From assembly GCF_004919085.1 (NCBI RefSeq), contig NZ_STGL01000007.1:186001-250000 (forward strand): a stretch of 64,000 nucleotides of DNA, in the 5' to 3' direction. This stretch comes from Nocardioides sp. GY 10127. GTDB taxonomy: Bacteria > Actinomycetota > Actinomycetes > Propionibacteriales > Nocardioidaceae. Both the position numbers and the translations under genes were made by a program. Of this stretch, positions 8,554 through 17,521 are shown piece after piece. The first letter of the stretch is position 1; every line of letters begins with the position of its first letter. The notes beneath the pieces were generated by a model. That model did not search any database. It was not told where the DNA came from and saw only the letters and a program-made list of their open reading frames with translations.

Positions 8554-8739
8554 GTGGCAGTCCCGAAGCGGAAGATGTCGCGCAGCAACACCCGGCACCG
8601 TCGCTCGGCCTGGAAGGCCAGCGCCCCGACCCTGGTGACCTGCGCGAACCCCGCCTGCGGTGCCAAGCACCTCCCGCACCGCGCGTGCGGCGAGTGCGGT
8701 CAGTACGGCGCCCGCGGCGCTCGCCGCCAGGTCCTCTGA
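8554..8739 (+). CDS. rpmF: 50S ribosomal protein L32
   Basis: A 61-residue basic protein beginning [17 protein letters not shown] with a four-cysteine zinc site (CANPAC and CGEC). A GAGGAGA ribosome site precedes the GTG at 8554. L32 belongs to the large ribosomal subunit and is co-transcribed here with the DUF177 gene upstream and probably rnc downstream, the conserved DUF177-rpmF-rnc order. Confidence 0.96.
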   Translation: MAVPKRKMSRSNTRHRRSAWKASAPTLVTCANPACGAKHLPHRACGECGQYGARGARRQVL

Positions 8740-8752
8740 CCTAGGTCGCGTC

Positions 8753-9478
8753 CTGACCGAGGAGCTGGACCACACCGCGCTGCGGGCAGCGCTGGGGAAT
8801 CCGTCACTGGACCCCCAGCTGCTCGAGCGCGCTCTCACCCACCGCAGCTTCGCCTACGAGAACGGCGGCCTGCCGACCAACGAGCGCCTGGAGTTCCTGG
8901 GCGACTCGGTGCTCGGCGTCGTCGTGACCGAGACCCTCTACCGGACCCATCCGGACCTCTCGGAGGGTCGCCTGGCGAAGCTGCGGGCCGCGGTGGTCAA
9001 CGCGCGTGCCCTCGCCGGCGTCGCGCGGGACATCGACCTCGGACCCCACATCAAGCTGGGCCGGGGCGAGGAGACGACCGGGGGCCGCGAGAAGTCCTCG
9101 ATCCTCTCCGACACGGTCGAGGCCGTGATCGGTGCCGTGCACCTCTCGGGCGGCTTCGAGTCGTCCGCGGTGGTCGTGCACCTGCTCTTCGACCCGCTGC
9201 TGGAGAAGGCGTCCGCCCTGGGCGCCGGTCTCGACTGGAAGACCTCCCTCCAGGAGCTGGCCGCGGAGCGCGAGCTCGGGGTCCCGGAGTACGTCATCGA
9301 GGACTCCGGCCCCGACCACATGAAGTCCTTCCGCGCCCAGGTGCGGGTCGGCGACCGTCTCTACGGCGACGGTCAGGGCCGGTCGAAGAAGGAGGCCGAG
9401 CAGGCCGCCGCCCAGACCGCCTACACCGAGATCGAGGCTGCCCTCTCCGCGCAGGGCGACGGGGCCGAGAGCGCCTGA
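8753..9478 (+). CDS. rnc: Ribonuclease III
   Basis: RNase III cuts double-stranded RNA, including precursor rRNA. The catalytic signature [12 protein letters not shown] and the second acidic motif [13 protein letters not shown] are present, followed by a double-stranded RNA-binding domain ending in [12 protein letters not shown]. The start is a problem. No ATG, GTG or TTG lies in frame between 8660, which is 80 bases inside rpmF, and the catalytic core. I give the CTG at 8753, which yields 241 residues, the normal family size, and lies a few bases after a TAGGTC hexamer; this start is inference. The gene is followed four bases later by mutM. Confidence 0.88.
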   Translation: MTEELDHTALRAALGNPSLDPQLLERALTHRSFAYENGGLPTNERLEFLGDSVLGVVVTETLYRTHPDLSEGRLAKLRAAVVNARALAGVARDIDLGPHIKLGRGEETTGGREKSSILSDTVEAVIGAVHLSGGFESSAVVVHLLFDPLLEKASALGAGLDWKTSLQELAAERELGVPEYVIEDSGPDHMKSFRAQVRVGDRLYGDGQGRSKKEAEQAAAQTAYTEIEAALSAQGDGAESA

Positions 9479-9482
9479 CGGC

Positions 9483-10346
9483 GTGCCCGAGCTCCCCGAG
9501 GTCGAGGTCGTCCGCGCCGGCCTCGAGCGCCACGTCCTCGGTGGCACCGTCACCGCGGTGGAGGTGCTCCACGAACGCCCCGTCCGTCGTGACCCGCGAG
9601 GCCCCGAGGGGTTCGCGGCCGCCCTGGCGGGGCGTCGTCTCGTCTCCGCCCGTCGCCGCGGCAAGTACCTCTGGCTGGGCCTCGACGACGGCGACGCGCT
9701 GCTCGCCCACCTCGGCATGAGCGGGCAGCTGCTGGTGCAGCCGCCGGACGCCGCTCGCGAGCGGCACCTCCGGGTCCGGCTGGCCCTCGCCGGGCTCGAC
9801 CACGGCCGCGAGCTCCGCTTCGTCGACCAGCGGATGTTCGGCGGGCTGCTGGTCTCGGCCGGCGGCGCGGAGCTCCCGCCGGAGATCGCCCACATCGCCC
9901 GCGACCCGCTCGACCCCGCGTTCGACGACGACGCCTTCGTCGCCCGGGTGCGGCGCCGCGGCGTCGCGATCAAGCGCCAGCTGCTCGACCAGACCCTCGT
10001 CTCCGGGGTCGGCAACATCTACGCGGACGAGGCCCTCTGGCGGGCCCGCGTGCACGGCGAGCGGCCGGGGGACCGGTTGACCCGCGGCCAGGTGGTCGAG
10101 CTGCTCGGCCACGCCCGCGACGTCATGAACGACGCGCTCGCCCAGGGCGGGACGTCGTTCGACGCCCTGTACGTGAACGTGAACGGGGAGTCGGGCTACT
10201 TCGACCGCTCGCTCAACGCCTACGGCCGCGAGGGCGAGCCGTGCCGCCGGTGCGGCACCCCGGTGCGCCGCGTGGGGTTCATGAACCGGTCGTCCTTCTT
10301 CTGCCCCGCCTGCCAGCCCGCGCCCCGGGCCAGACGCACGGCGTGA
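9483..10346 (+). CDS. mutM: Formamidopyrimidine-DNA glycosylase
   Basis: This base-excision repair enzyme removes 8-oxoguanine and formamidopyrimidines. The 287-residue protein starts [10 protein letters not shown], so after removal of the initiator Met the catalytic proline and glutamate are exposed, as required. Other landmarks are the HLGMSGQL loop, the GVGNIYADE helix-two-turn-helix region and a C-terminal zinc finger with CRRC and CPAC. It begins at a GTG four bases after rnc. A small inverted repeat (CGCGAG/CTCGCG, 10347-10360) follows its stop. Confidence 0.95.
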   Translation: MPELPEVEVVRAGLERHVLGGTVTAVEVLHERPVRRDPRGPEGFAAALAGRRLVSARRRGKYLWLGLDDGDALLAHLGMSGQLLVQPPDAARERHLRVRLALAGLDHGRELRFVDQRMFGGLLVSAGGAELPPEIAHIARDPLDPAFDDDAFVARVRRRGVAIKRQLLDQTLVSGVGNIYADEALWRARVHGERPGDRLTRGQVVELLGHARDVMNDALAQGGTSFDALYVNVNGESGYFDRSLNAYGREGEPCRRCGTPVRRVGFMNRSSFFCPACQPAPRARRTA

Positions 10347-10379
10347 CGCGAGTCCTCGCGGGACGGTGCCCGTGTGCCC

Positions 10380-10408
10380 TTGGCAGCCCTGAGAGGCCGT
10401 CCTAGGTT
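10380..10408 (+). promoter_or_regulatory. Promoter of the sulfotransferase-like gene
   Basis: TTGGCA (10380-10385) and TAGGTT (10403-10408) are 17 bases apart, close to the sigma-A consensus. The hexamer ends six bases before the ATG at 10415, so the transcript should be leaderless. This is the best complete promoter in the window. Confidence 0.65.
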
Positions 10409-10414
10409 GCCGAC

Positions 10415-11605
10415 ATGGGCTCCGGCGCGCTGCCCCTCTACCTCCACGTAGGACTCCCCAAGAGCGGGACGACCTACCTGCAGGCCGTGCTGGCGCGGCA
10501 CCGTCCCGACCTGCGCGCGACCGGCGTCGTCTACCCGTACGCGGGGCGCGAGTCGATGTTCAGGGCCGCCGTGGAGGTCCGGGGCCAGCACGCGCGATGG
10601 GGCTTCCCCGTCGACGGGCCGAGGGGGGTACAGGGCACGTTCGCCCGCCTGCTGCGGGACGCCCGGAAGGCGTCCGTCGCGGCCGTGATCTCCCACGAGC
10701 TCTACGCCGGCGCGACGCCGCAGCAGGTCGCCGCGATCGTCGCCGCGACCGACGCCTTCGAGCTGCACGTGGTCGTGACGATGCGGGACCTGGCGCGACA
10801 GGCGGTCGCCTACTGGCAGGAGCAGGTCAAGAACGGTCGCTCCTGGAGCTTCGAGGAGTTCGAGCACCGCGTCCTCGACCGCTTCCTGGCCGGCGAGGAC
10901 GGCAGCACGACGCTCGCCGAGGAGCGGGAGGCCCGGCTGCTGCGAGGCGGGGCCGGCGGGTACACGGTCGGCGACGGCCGGGGCTTCTGGCGGGCACAGG
11001 ACCTGGACTCGGTGCTGGACCGCTGGCGGGTCGCGGTCCCCCCGGAGCGGTTGCACCTGGTGACGGTGCCACCCGCCGGTGCGTCCCCCTCCGTGCTGTG
11101 GGAGCGGTTCGCCTCGGTCGTCGGCCTCGACCCCTCGAGCGTCCGCGTCGACGAGGTCCCGCGGACGAACTCGTCCCTCGGCGTCGGGCAGATCGCCCTG
11201 CTGCGGCGGGTCAACGAGGCCCTCGACGGGCGGATCGGGCAGCCGCACTACTCGCACGTGGTCAAGCGGGGGTTCGCCCAGACGCAGCTGGCCGCGATCG
11301 GGGGGCGTCGGCCGGAGGTCCCGCTCCACGTGGCGGAGGCCCTGGACGCGGTGGTCGACCGGTGGGTGGCGCGGATCGAGGCGGAGGGCTACGACGTCGT
11401 CGGCGACCTCGCGGACCTGTCCTCGTCGTCGGGGATCGCGGCCGTCGGCTCGCCCGACGACGTGACCGACGCCGAGATGCTCCAGGGGCTGCCGGCGGTC
11501 CTCGCGGACCTGCTGGAGCAGATCGCGGTCCTGCGTTCGCAGGGGCCGGGGGAGGACACCCTCCCGGCGGTGCCGCAGGAGCCCGGGCGGGCCGCCGCGC
11601 TGTGA
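10415..11605 (+). CDS. Sulfotransferase-like P-loop protein
   Basis: A 396-residue protein whose N-terminus LHVGLPKSGTTYLQ (about residues 9-22) is the 5'-phosphosulfate-binding loop of PAPS-dependent sulfotransferases. Farther on, VTMRDLARQAVAYWQEQ resembles the 3'-phosphate-binding strand and helix of the same fold. It would move a sulfate from PAPS to an unknown acceptor, perhaps a cell-surface glycan or lipid; no substrate can be read from the sequence. It has its own strong leaderless promoter. Together with the two genes after it, it is inserted between mutM and smc, which are usually close neighbours, so it looks like accessory content. Base composition is not obviously foreign. Confidence 0.78.
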   Translation: MGSGALPLYLHVGLPKSGTTYLQAVLARHRPDLRATGVVYPYAGRESMFRAAVEVRGQHARWGFPVDGPRGVQGTFARLLRDARKASVAAVISHELYAGATPQQVAAIVAATDAFELHVVVTMRDLARQAVAYWQEQVKNGRSWSFEEFEHRVLDRFLAGEDGSTTLAEEREARLLRGGAGGYTVGDGRGFWRAQDLDSVLDRWRVAVPPERLHLVTVPPAGASPSVLWERFASVVGLDPSSVRVDEVPRTNSSLGVGQIALLRRVNEALDGRIGQPHYSHVVKRGFAQTQLAAIGGRRPEVPLHVAEALDAVVDRWVARIEAEGYDVVGDLADLSSSSGIAAVGSPDDVTDAEMLQGLPAVLADLLEQIAVLRSQGPGEDTLPAVPQEPGRAAAL

Positions 11606-11702
11606 CGTCAGGTGACCGTGAGGTGACCTGGGGGCGAAACGTCGCCGAAACCGGGGATGGTATGGCGCGCGGGTTTGACCGGCCCCCTTCGGAGTGGGAG
11701 TC

Positions 11703-11948
11703 TTGACGACGGCCCGACAACGGGTCGTCCGCCCTCTCCGGAAGGTCAAGCCCATGGCCAAGGCGCTGATCGGCTACATGAACAGCGACCTGCGTGACGC
11801 CCGCCTGGTGTCCGACAACGCGCGCCTGCGTGGCCGCGTCGCCGACCTCGAGGCGCTCGTCGCCCGGCTCACCGCCGAGAACGACCGCCTCGTCGCCGCT
11901 CACACCGAGCAGCTCGAGGCCGCCATGCAGGAGATGCAGCCCGCCTGA
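11703..11948 (+). CDS. Small coiled-coil protein of unknown function
   Basis: An 81-residue protein with a basic N-terminal third (RQRVVRPLRKVKPMAKA) and then a regular heptad pattern of Leu and Val from about residue 35 to the end (LRGRVADLEALVARL onwards), predicting a coiled coil. I do not recognise a family. The TTG at 11703 has GGAG eight bases upstream; a GTG at 11694 and an ATG at 11754 are alternatives. It lies between the sulfotransferase-like gene and an MFS permease and ends at a strong hairpin. A structural or adaptor role is guesswork. Confidence 0.6.
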   Translation: MTTARQRVVRPLRKVKPMAKALIGYMNSDLRDARLVSDNARLRGRVADLEALVARLTAENDRLVAAHTEQLEAAMQEMQPA

Positions 11949-11960
11949 GCGGACTGACCC

Positions 11961-11985
11961 ACGGCCGCCTCCTCGAGGCGGCCGT
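11961..11985 (+). terminator. Hairpin terminator after the coiled-coil gene
   Basis: A perfect 11-bp stem (11961-11971 with 11975-11985) and a three-base loop lie 13 bases after the stop. It is followed by TTCCTG rather than a long T run. A separate perfect palindrome, CGGTAGG-T-CCTACCG at 11998-12012, lies just downstream and could be an operator for the permease gene. Confidence 0.6.
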
Positions 11986-12019
11986 TCCTGCACGTCTCGG
12001 TAGGTCCTACCGCTACCTC

Positions 12020-13240
12020 CTGCTCAGCGCCTGGACCACCAACCTCGGGGACGGGCTCGCCCTCGCCGCGGCCCCCCTGCTCGTCGCTCGGCAGACGAGC
12101 GACCCCTTCTGGATCTCCGCCGCGGCCGGCGTCCAGTGGCTCGCGCCGCTGCTGCTGGCCCTGCCCGCGGGCGTCCTCACCGACCGCCTCGACCGCCGTC
12201 GGCTCTCGCTGGCCGTCAACACGGTCCGCGTCGGCGTCCTGGCGCTCCTGGCCCTGGCCGTCCTGCTGGACTCCGCGCCGGTGGCCGGGGTGCTCGTGTG
12301 CCTGTTCCTTCTCGCCTCCGCGGAGACCGTGGCGGACAGCGCCTCGGGCGCGATGACGCCCATGCTGGTGGCGCGCGACGACCTGGCGCTGGCCAACGGG
12401 CGGCTGATGGTCGGCTACGTGACGCTGAACCAGCTGGCCGGCCCGCCGCTGGGCGCCGCCCTGTTCGTGCTGGGGGCCCACGTGCCGTTCGCCGCGCAGG
12501 CGGTCCTGGTGGCCGCCGGTGCCGCGACGCTCCTGCGCGTCGCCCTGCCCGCGACCACGCGTGAGGCCGCGGGCCCCGCCCGGTCGAGCGGGTGGCGCAC
12601 CGCCCTCGGCCAGGTCGGCCGCGACGTCGCCGAGGGCTTCACCTGGACGCTGCACCACGCCGCGGTCCGGACCCTCGTCCTGACCCTCCTGGTCTTCAAC
12701 CTCACCTTCGGGGCGGCCTGGTCCGTGCTCGTCCTCTACGCCACCCAGCGGCTCGGGCTCGGCGAGGTCGGGTACGGCACCGTCACGACCGTCGGGGCGC
12801 TCGGGGGACTGGCCGGCACCCTCGCCTACGGCCGGCTCACGGCGGTCCTCTCCCTGGCCTCGCTCATGCGCATCGGCCTGGTGATCGAGACCCTCACCCA
12901 CCTCGTCCTCGCCGCGACGACGTCGGCGTGGGTGGCCCTGCCGGTCTTCTTCGTCTTCGGTGCTCACGCGTTCGTCTGGGGGACCACCTCGATGACGGTG
13001 CGCCAGCGCGCCGTCCCCACCGCGCTCCAGGGTCGGGTCAACGCCGTCAACAGCGTCGGCTGCTTCGCGGGACTGGTCGTGGGGTCCGTCCTGGGTGGGG
13101 TGCTTGCCTCGGCGCACGGCGTGACCGCCCCCTTCTGGTTCGCCGGTGTGGGCTCGGCCGTCTTCGTCGTCGCCATCTGGCCGCAGCTGCGGCACATCGA
13201 CCACGGGGAGCGCGTCGGCCCGGAGGTCGTCGGGGGGTAG
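12020..13240 (+). CDS. Major facilitator superfamily permease
   Basis: A membrane transporter with about 11-12 hydrophobic helices. The opening helix contains SAWTTNLGDGLALAAAPLL, and the loop after helix 2 has GVLTDRLDRRRLS, the usual MFS cytoplasmic motif. It resembles drug/metabolite exporters, but the substrate is unknown. The start is unresolved. The frame has no ATG, GTG or TTG before 12281, which would delete the first three helices. CTG at 12020, just after a palindrome at 11998-12012, keeps helix 1; a CTG at 11945 overlapping the previous stop would run through the hairpin at 11961-11985. It completes the accessory insertion before smc. Confidence 0.78.
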   Translation: MLSAWTTNLGDGLALAAAPLLVARQTSDPFWISAAAGVQWLAPLLLALPAGVLTDRLDRRRLSLAVNTVRVGVLALLALAVLLDSAPVAGVLVCLFLLASAETVADSASGAMTPMLVARDDLALANGRLMVGYVTLNQLAGPPLGAALFVLGAHVPFAAQAVLVAAGAATLLRVALPATTREAAGPARSSGWRTALGQVGRDVAEGFTWTLHHAAVRTLVLTLLVFNLTFGAAWSVLVLYATQRLGLGEVGYGTVTTVGALGGLAGTLAYGRLTAVLSLASLMRIGLVIETLTHLVLAATTSAWVALPVFFVFGAHAFVWGTTSMTVRQRAVPTALQGRVNAVNSVGCFAGLVVGSVLGGVLASAHGVTAPFWFAGVGSAVFVVAIWPQLRHIDHGERVGPEVVGG

Positions 13241-13348
13241 ACGAGGGCCGGGGTCCGGGGCCGGAACGGGAGTCACGCGCCCGTGGGGCCCGGCCACGCG
13301 GCATGATGGCCCCCACGCCCGCCCCCGACCCGACCCAGGAGCCCCGGC

Positions 13349-16300
13349 TTGTACCTCAAGAGCCTGACCCTCAGGGGCTTCAAGTCGTTCGCGTCCTCCA
13401 CGACGCTGCAGCTGGAGCCGGGCATCACCTGCATCGTCGGCCCCAACGGCTCCGGCAAGTCCAACGTGGTCGACGCGCTGGCCTGGGTGATGGGGGAGCA
13501 GGGAGCCAAGTCGCTGCGCGGCGGCAAGATGGAGGACGTCATCTTCGCCGGCACGTCGGGACGGCCGCCGCTCGGCCGGGCCGAGGTCGTGCTCACCATC
13601 GACAACACCGACGGCGCGCTGCCGATCGAGTACACCGAGGTGACGATCAGCCGGACGATGTTCCGCTCCGGCGGCTCCGAGTACGCCATCAACGGGACGG
13701 CGTGCCGGCTGCTCGACGTCCAGGAGCTGCTGAGCGACTCCGGCATCGGCCGCGAGATGCACGTCATCGTCGGCCAGGGCCAGCTGGACACGATCCTCCA
13801 CGCCACCCCCGAGGACCGTCGCGGGTTCATCGAGGAGGCCGCCGGCGTCCTCAAGCACCGCAAGCGCAAGGAGAAGGCGCTGCGGAAGCTGGACGCGTGC
13901 GAGGGCAACCTCAACCGCCTCGGCGACCTGATCTCCGAGATCCGTCGGCAGCTCAAGCCGCTGGGCCGCCAGGCCGAGGCGGCGCGCCGGGCCGCCACGG
14001 TCCAGGCCGAGGTGCGCGACGCGAAGGCGCGCCTCCTGGCGGACGACCTGGGCAGGGCCCGGGCCGTGCTGGAGAAGGAGCTGGCGGACGAGTCGGTCAT
14101 CGCCCAGCGGCGGGCCCAGGTCGACCACGACCTCGAGGCCGGGCGCGAGCAGGAGGCGCTGGTCGAGGAAGCGCTGCGGGAGGACCTCCCCGCCCTCTCC
14201 GCGGCCCAGCAGACGTGGTTCGACCTCTCCGGCCTGCGCGAGCGCCTGCGCGGCACGGAGTCCCTGGCCCGCGAGCGGCTGCGCAACGCGGCCGGCGCCG
14301 GCGACGACGAGCCCTCCCGCGGGCGGGACCCCGAGGAGCTCGAGGCCGAGGCCGTCACGGCCGAGGAGCGCGAGCGGGAGGCCGCCGCGGAGGTCGAGCG
14401 GCTGCGCGCGGGGCTCGAGGACGCGCTCACCGCCCGCCGGGCGGCCGAGGACGCGGCCGGCGCGGAGCAGCGCCGCGTGGCCGCCCTCGTCCGCGCGGCC
14501 GCGGACCGCCGCGAGGGCCTCGCGCGGCTCACCGGTCAGGTCAACGCCCTGCGCTCCCGCGCCGCCGGCGCCGACGAGGAGGTCGCCCGCCTCGGGCAGG
14601 CCCGGGCCGAAGCCCTGCGCCGTGCCGAGGCCGCCCAGCGCGACTTCCACTCCCTGGAGTCCCAGGTCGCCGGCCTCGACGCCGGCGAGGAGGGGCTGGA
14701 CGCCGAGCACGAGGAGGCGGTCGCCGCCCTCGACGAGGTCACCGAGCAGCTGGCGGGGGTGGCCGAGCGCCTGCGCGCGGCGGACCGCGACAAGCACACC
14801 CTCGCCGCCCGCAAGGACGCCCTCGAGCTGAGCCTGGCGCGCAAGGACGGCTCGGGCGCCCTCGTGGCCCCGGACGGCCCCCAGGGCGTCCTCGGCACCC
14901 TGGTGGACCTGCTGGACGTGGCGCCCGGCCACGAGGCGGCCGTCGCCGCCGCCCTCGGCGCGGCCGCCGAGGCCGTCGCGGTGAGCGGCACCGACGCGGC
15001 GCTGGCGGCGCTGGCCCACCTCGTCGCCGGCGACCACGGGCGGGCGACCCTGGTCCTGGCGGGCGCCCCCGCCGCCGAGGCCCCGCCCCTGCCCGACCTG
15101 CCCGCCGCGGCAGTCCCCGCGCTGTCCGTGGTCACGTGCCCCGACGACCTGCGCCCGGCGGTGGAGCGCCTGCTGGGCGGCACCGTCGTGGCCCCCGACC
15201 TGGGTACCGCCCGTGACCTGGTGGCCGAGCACCCCGGCCTCGTCGTGGCCACCCGCGAGGGAGACCTCCTCGCCGGCCACCTCGGCGCCGGTGGCTCCAC
15301 CGGCGGGCCGAGCCTGCTCGAGATCGCGGCGGCGGTCGAGGAGACCGCCGCGCGGCTGGCGGAGGCGGTCGCCGCGGGGGAGCGGGCCACGTTCGAGACC
15401 AGCCGGCTCGAGGCGCAGCGCCACGACCTCCAGCAGCGGGTGGACGTCGCCCTGGACCGGCTGCACGAGTCCGACGCCCGGCTGGCGGCGGTGGCCGAGC
15501 AGCTCGCCCAGCACGGCTCGGCCATCCGCGCCGCCCAGGGCGAGGCCGAGCGGCTGGCGCAGTCGGTGACCCGGGCCGAGGAGGCCCGCGAGCAGGCGGT
15601 CGCCGGCCTGGCCGACCTCGAGCAGCGGCTGGCGGCCGCGGAGGACGTCCCCGAGGAGGAGCCTGACACCGGGGAGCAGGAGCGTCTCGCCGAGGCGGCC
15701 CGCGAGGCGCGCCAGGTCGAGATGGACGCCCGCCTGGCGCTGCGCACCGCGGAGGAGCGGGCCCGCGCCGTCCACGGCCGTGCCGACGGCCTGCGGCGTG
15801 CCGCGGCCAAGGAGCGCGACGCCCGCGCTCGCGCCGCGGAGCGTCGGGAGCGGCTGCGCCGGGAGGCCCGTGCGGCCGAGGGCGTGCTGGCCGGTGTCGG
15901 CTGGGTGCTGCTCGCGCTCGAGCGGTCGGTGGAGACCGCCGCCGCCCGCCGCAGCGGCATCGAGCAGGCCCGGGCCGGCCGCGAGCAGCAGCTGCGCGAG
16001 GTCCGCGCCCGGCTGCGCGACCTCACCCAGCAGCAGGCCGAGCTGGTGGCCGGCGCCCACCGCGACGAGCTGGCCCGGACCCAGCAGCGCATGCACATCG
16101 AGCAGCTCGAGAACCGGGCGGTGGAGGAGCTCGGGGTCGAGCCGGACACGCTCGTGGCCGAGTACGGCCCCGACCAGCCGGTCCCCGTCCTGCGCGCGCC
16201 CGGTGAGGGCTCGGCCGCGGGGGAGGAGCCGGACGAGGACGCGGCCCCCGAGACCGTCCCCTACGTTCGCGAGGAGCAGGCCAAGCGCCTGCGCTCCGCC

Positions 16301-16927
16301 GAGCGGGCCCTGGCCCAGCTGGGCAAGGTGAACCCGCTGGCGCTCGAGGAGTTCGCCGCCCTGGAGGAGCGGCACCGGTTCCTCGTCGAGCAGCTGGAGG
16401 ACCTGCGCAAGACCCGCAAGGACCTGCTGGACATCGTGGCCGACGTCGACACCCGGGTCGAGCAGGTCTTCACCGAGGCCTACGCCGACGTGGAGAAGGC
16501 CTTCGACGCCACGTTCGCCCGTCTCTTCCCGGGCGGCGAGGGCCGGCTCGTGCTCACCGACCCCTCCGACATGCTCACCACCGGGGTCGAGGTCGAGGCC
16601 CGGCCGCCCGGCAAGAAGGTCAAGCGACTCTCGCTGCTCTCCGGCGGCGAGCGCTCGCTCGTGGCGGTGGCGTTCCTCGTGGCGCTGTTCAAGGCGCGAC
16701 CCTCCCCGTTCTACATCCTCGACGAGGTCGAGGCGGCCCTGGACGACACCAACCTCGGTCGGCTGCTCCAGATCTACGAGGAGCTGCGCGAGTCCTCCCA
16801 GCTGCTGGTCATCACCCACCAGAAGCGGACGATGGAGGTCGGCGACGCCCTCTACGGGGTGACGATGCGCGGCGACGGCGTCTCCACGGTGATCAGCCAG
16901 AGGCTGCGTGAGGACGCCTCGGTCTGA
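13349..16927 (+). CDS. smc: Chromosome segregation protein SMC
   Basis: The SMC ATPase organises and segregates the chromosome together with ScpA and ScpB, neither of which is in this window. The 1192-residue protein has the full architecture: Walker A GPNGSGKSN at 31-39, a long Ala/Glu/Arg-rich coiled coil, a globular hinge at roughly 510-680, a returning coiled coil, then the LSGGERS signature and Walker B with FYILDEVEAALDD. A TTG start at 13349 with AGGAG about eight bases upstream begins the conserved YLKSLTLRGFKSF sequence at once. Length is normal for actinobacteria. Confidence 0.97.
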   Translation: MYLKSLTLRGFKSFASSTTLQLEPGITCIVGPNGSGKSNVVDALAWVMGEQGAKSLRGGKMEDVIFAGTSGRPPLGRAEVVLTIDNTDGALPIEYTEVTISRTMFRSGGSEYAINGTACRLLDVQELLSDSGIGREMHVIVGQGQLDTILHATPEDRRGFIEEAAGVLKHRKRKEKALRKLDACEGNLNRLGDLISEIRRQLKPLGRQAEAARRAATVQAEVRDAKARLLADDLGRARAVLEKELADESVIAQRRAQVDHDLEAGREQEALVEEALREDLPALSAAQQTWFDLSGLRERLRGTESLARERLRNAAGAGDDEPSRGRDPEELEAEAVTAEEREREAAAEVERLRAGLEDALTARRAAEDAAGAEQRRVAALVRAAADRREGLARLTGQVNALRSRAAGADEEVARLGQARAEALRRAEAAQRDFHSLESQVAGLDAGEEGLDAEHEEAVAALDEVTEQLAGVAERLRAADRDKHTLAARKDALELSLARKDGSGALVAPDGPQGVLGTLVDLLDVAPGHEAAVAAALGAAAEAVAVSGTDAALAALAHLVAGDHGRATLVLAGAPAAEAPPLPDLPAAAVPALSVVTCPDDLRPAVERLLGGTVVAPDLGTARDLVAEHPGLVVATREGDLLAGHLGAGGSTGGPSLLEIAAAVEETAARLAEAVAAGERATFETSRLEAQRHDLQQRVDVALDRLHESDARLAAVAEQLAQHGSAIRAAQGEAERLAQSVTRAEEAREQAVAGLADLEQRLAAAEDVPEEEPDTGEQERLAEAAREARQVEMDARLALRTAEERARAVHGRADGLRRAAAKERDARARAAERRERLRREARAAEGVLAGVGWVLLALERSVETAAARRSGIEQARAGREQQLREVRARLRDLTQQQAELVAGAHRDELARTQQRMHIEQLENRAVEELGVEPDTLVAEYGPDQPVPVLRAPGEGSAAGEEPDEDAAPETVPYVREEQAKRLRSAERALAQLGKVNPLALEEFAALEERHRFLVEQLEDLRKTRKDLLDIVADVDTRVEQVFTEAYADVEKAFDATFARLFPGGEGRLVLTDPSDMLTTGVEVEARPPGKKVKRLSLLSGGERSLVAVAFLVALFKARPSPFYILDEVEAALDDTNLGRLLQIYEELRESSQLLVITHQKRTMEVGDALYGVTMRGDGVSTVISQRLREDASV

Positions 16928-17105
16928 CGGCCTCGGCGTCCGCGGCGGGCTGGGACCCCGGGGCCGGATGTGACGAATGTGACGTTCGCTGCACCCGCCG
17001 CGCGAGGCCCCCTGGGACCACCCTCGCGGATCTGGGGATCACCGCGGGCGCGTGGCAGTCTCGGGGACAGCGTCCCCCTGCTCGTCCTCTCGGAAGTGAT
17101 CTCCT

Positions 17106-17402
17106 GTGCTCAGCGTCCTCGTCTCCATGACCGTGATCGTGTGCCTCGCCGTCGGCATCCTGTTCTACGTCGCCTACCCGCACCAGGGCCGTGAGCTCGA
17201 GCAGGCCTCCGGCCTCAGCAAGCGCCTCATCGACGCGGCCTTCCGCGTCCCGGTGCTGCGCGACGGCGACGTCGAGGCCGACCCGCTCGTCTTCCACGAC
17301 GAGTCGGACGCCGCACCGGCCCGCTCCGCCGTCGAGCAGCAGGACGTCGAGCCGGACGTCGAGCAGGGTGCCCAGGAGCACGCGGTCTCGTCGCGGGGCT
17401 GA
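17106..17402 (+). CDS. Small single-pass membrane protein
   Basis: A 98-residue protein with one hydrophobic helix at about residues 5-24 (VLVSMTVIVCLAVGILFYVAY) and a hydrophilic, acidic tail of about 70 residues ending HAVSSRG. I do not recognise a family. Coding looks real because third positions are GC-rich throughout and a strong hairpin follows at 17438-17479. The GTG start has only a weak ribosome site. The 180 bases between smc and this gene hold a modest inverted repeat (16928-16936 with 16958-16966) that may end smc transcripts. A link to SMC or FtsY is not shown by anything but position. Confidence 0.6.
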   Translation: MLSVLVSMTVIVCLAVGILFYVAYPHQGRELEQASGLSKRLIDAAFRVPVLRDGDVEADPLVFHDESDAAPARSAVEQQDVEPDVEQGAQEHAVSSRG

Positions 17403-17437
17403 CCAGCGCACCAGCAGCACCCAGCACGCACGCACCG

Positions 17438-17479
17438 CAGCGCCGGCCGGACGGGAAGCCCCCGCCCCGGTCGGCGCTG
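17438..17479 (+). terminator. Hairpin terminator before ftsY
   Basis: Arms 17438-17450 and 17467-17479 pair over 13 bases with one G-U pair, around a 16-base loop. It separates the small membrane protein gene from ftsY. No T tract follows. Confidence 0.55.
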
Positions 17480-17521
17480 TCGCGTTCCACCCCCGCCCAC
17501 CCCTGATGGTTGGATGACGCC

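Noticed and set aside
12281..13240. MFS permease starting at the GTG at 12281
   Set aside because: This would remove about three conserved helices including SAWTTNLGDGLALAA and the TDRLDRRR loop, which are clearly coded upstream in the same frame.
11900..16819. A very long open frame on the minus strand opposite smc
   Set aside because: It mirrors smc codon for codon; GC-rich third positions keep the opposite strand free of stops. The translation is low-complexity with no recognisable domain, whereas smc has complete motifs.
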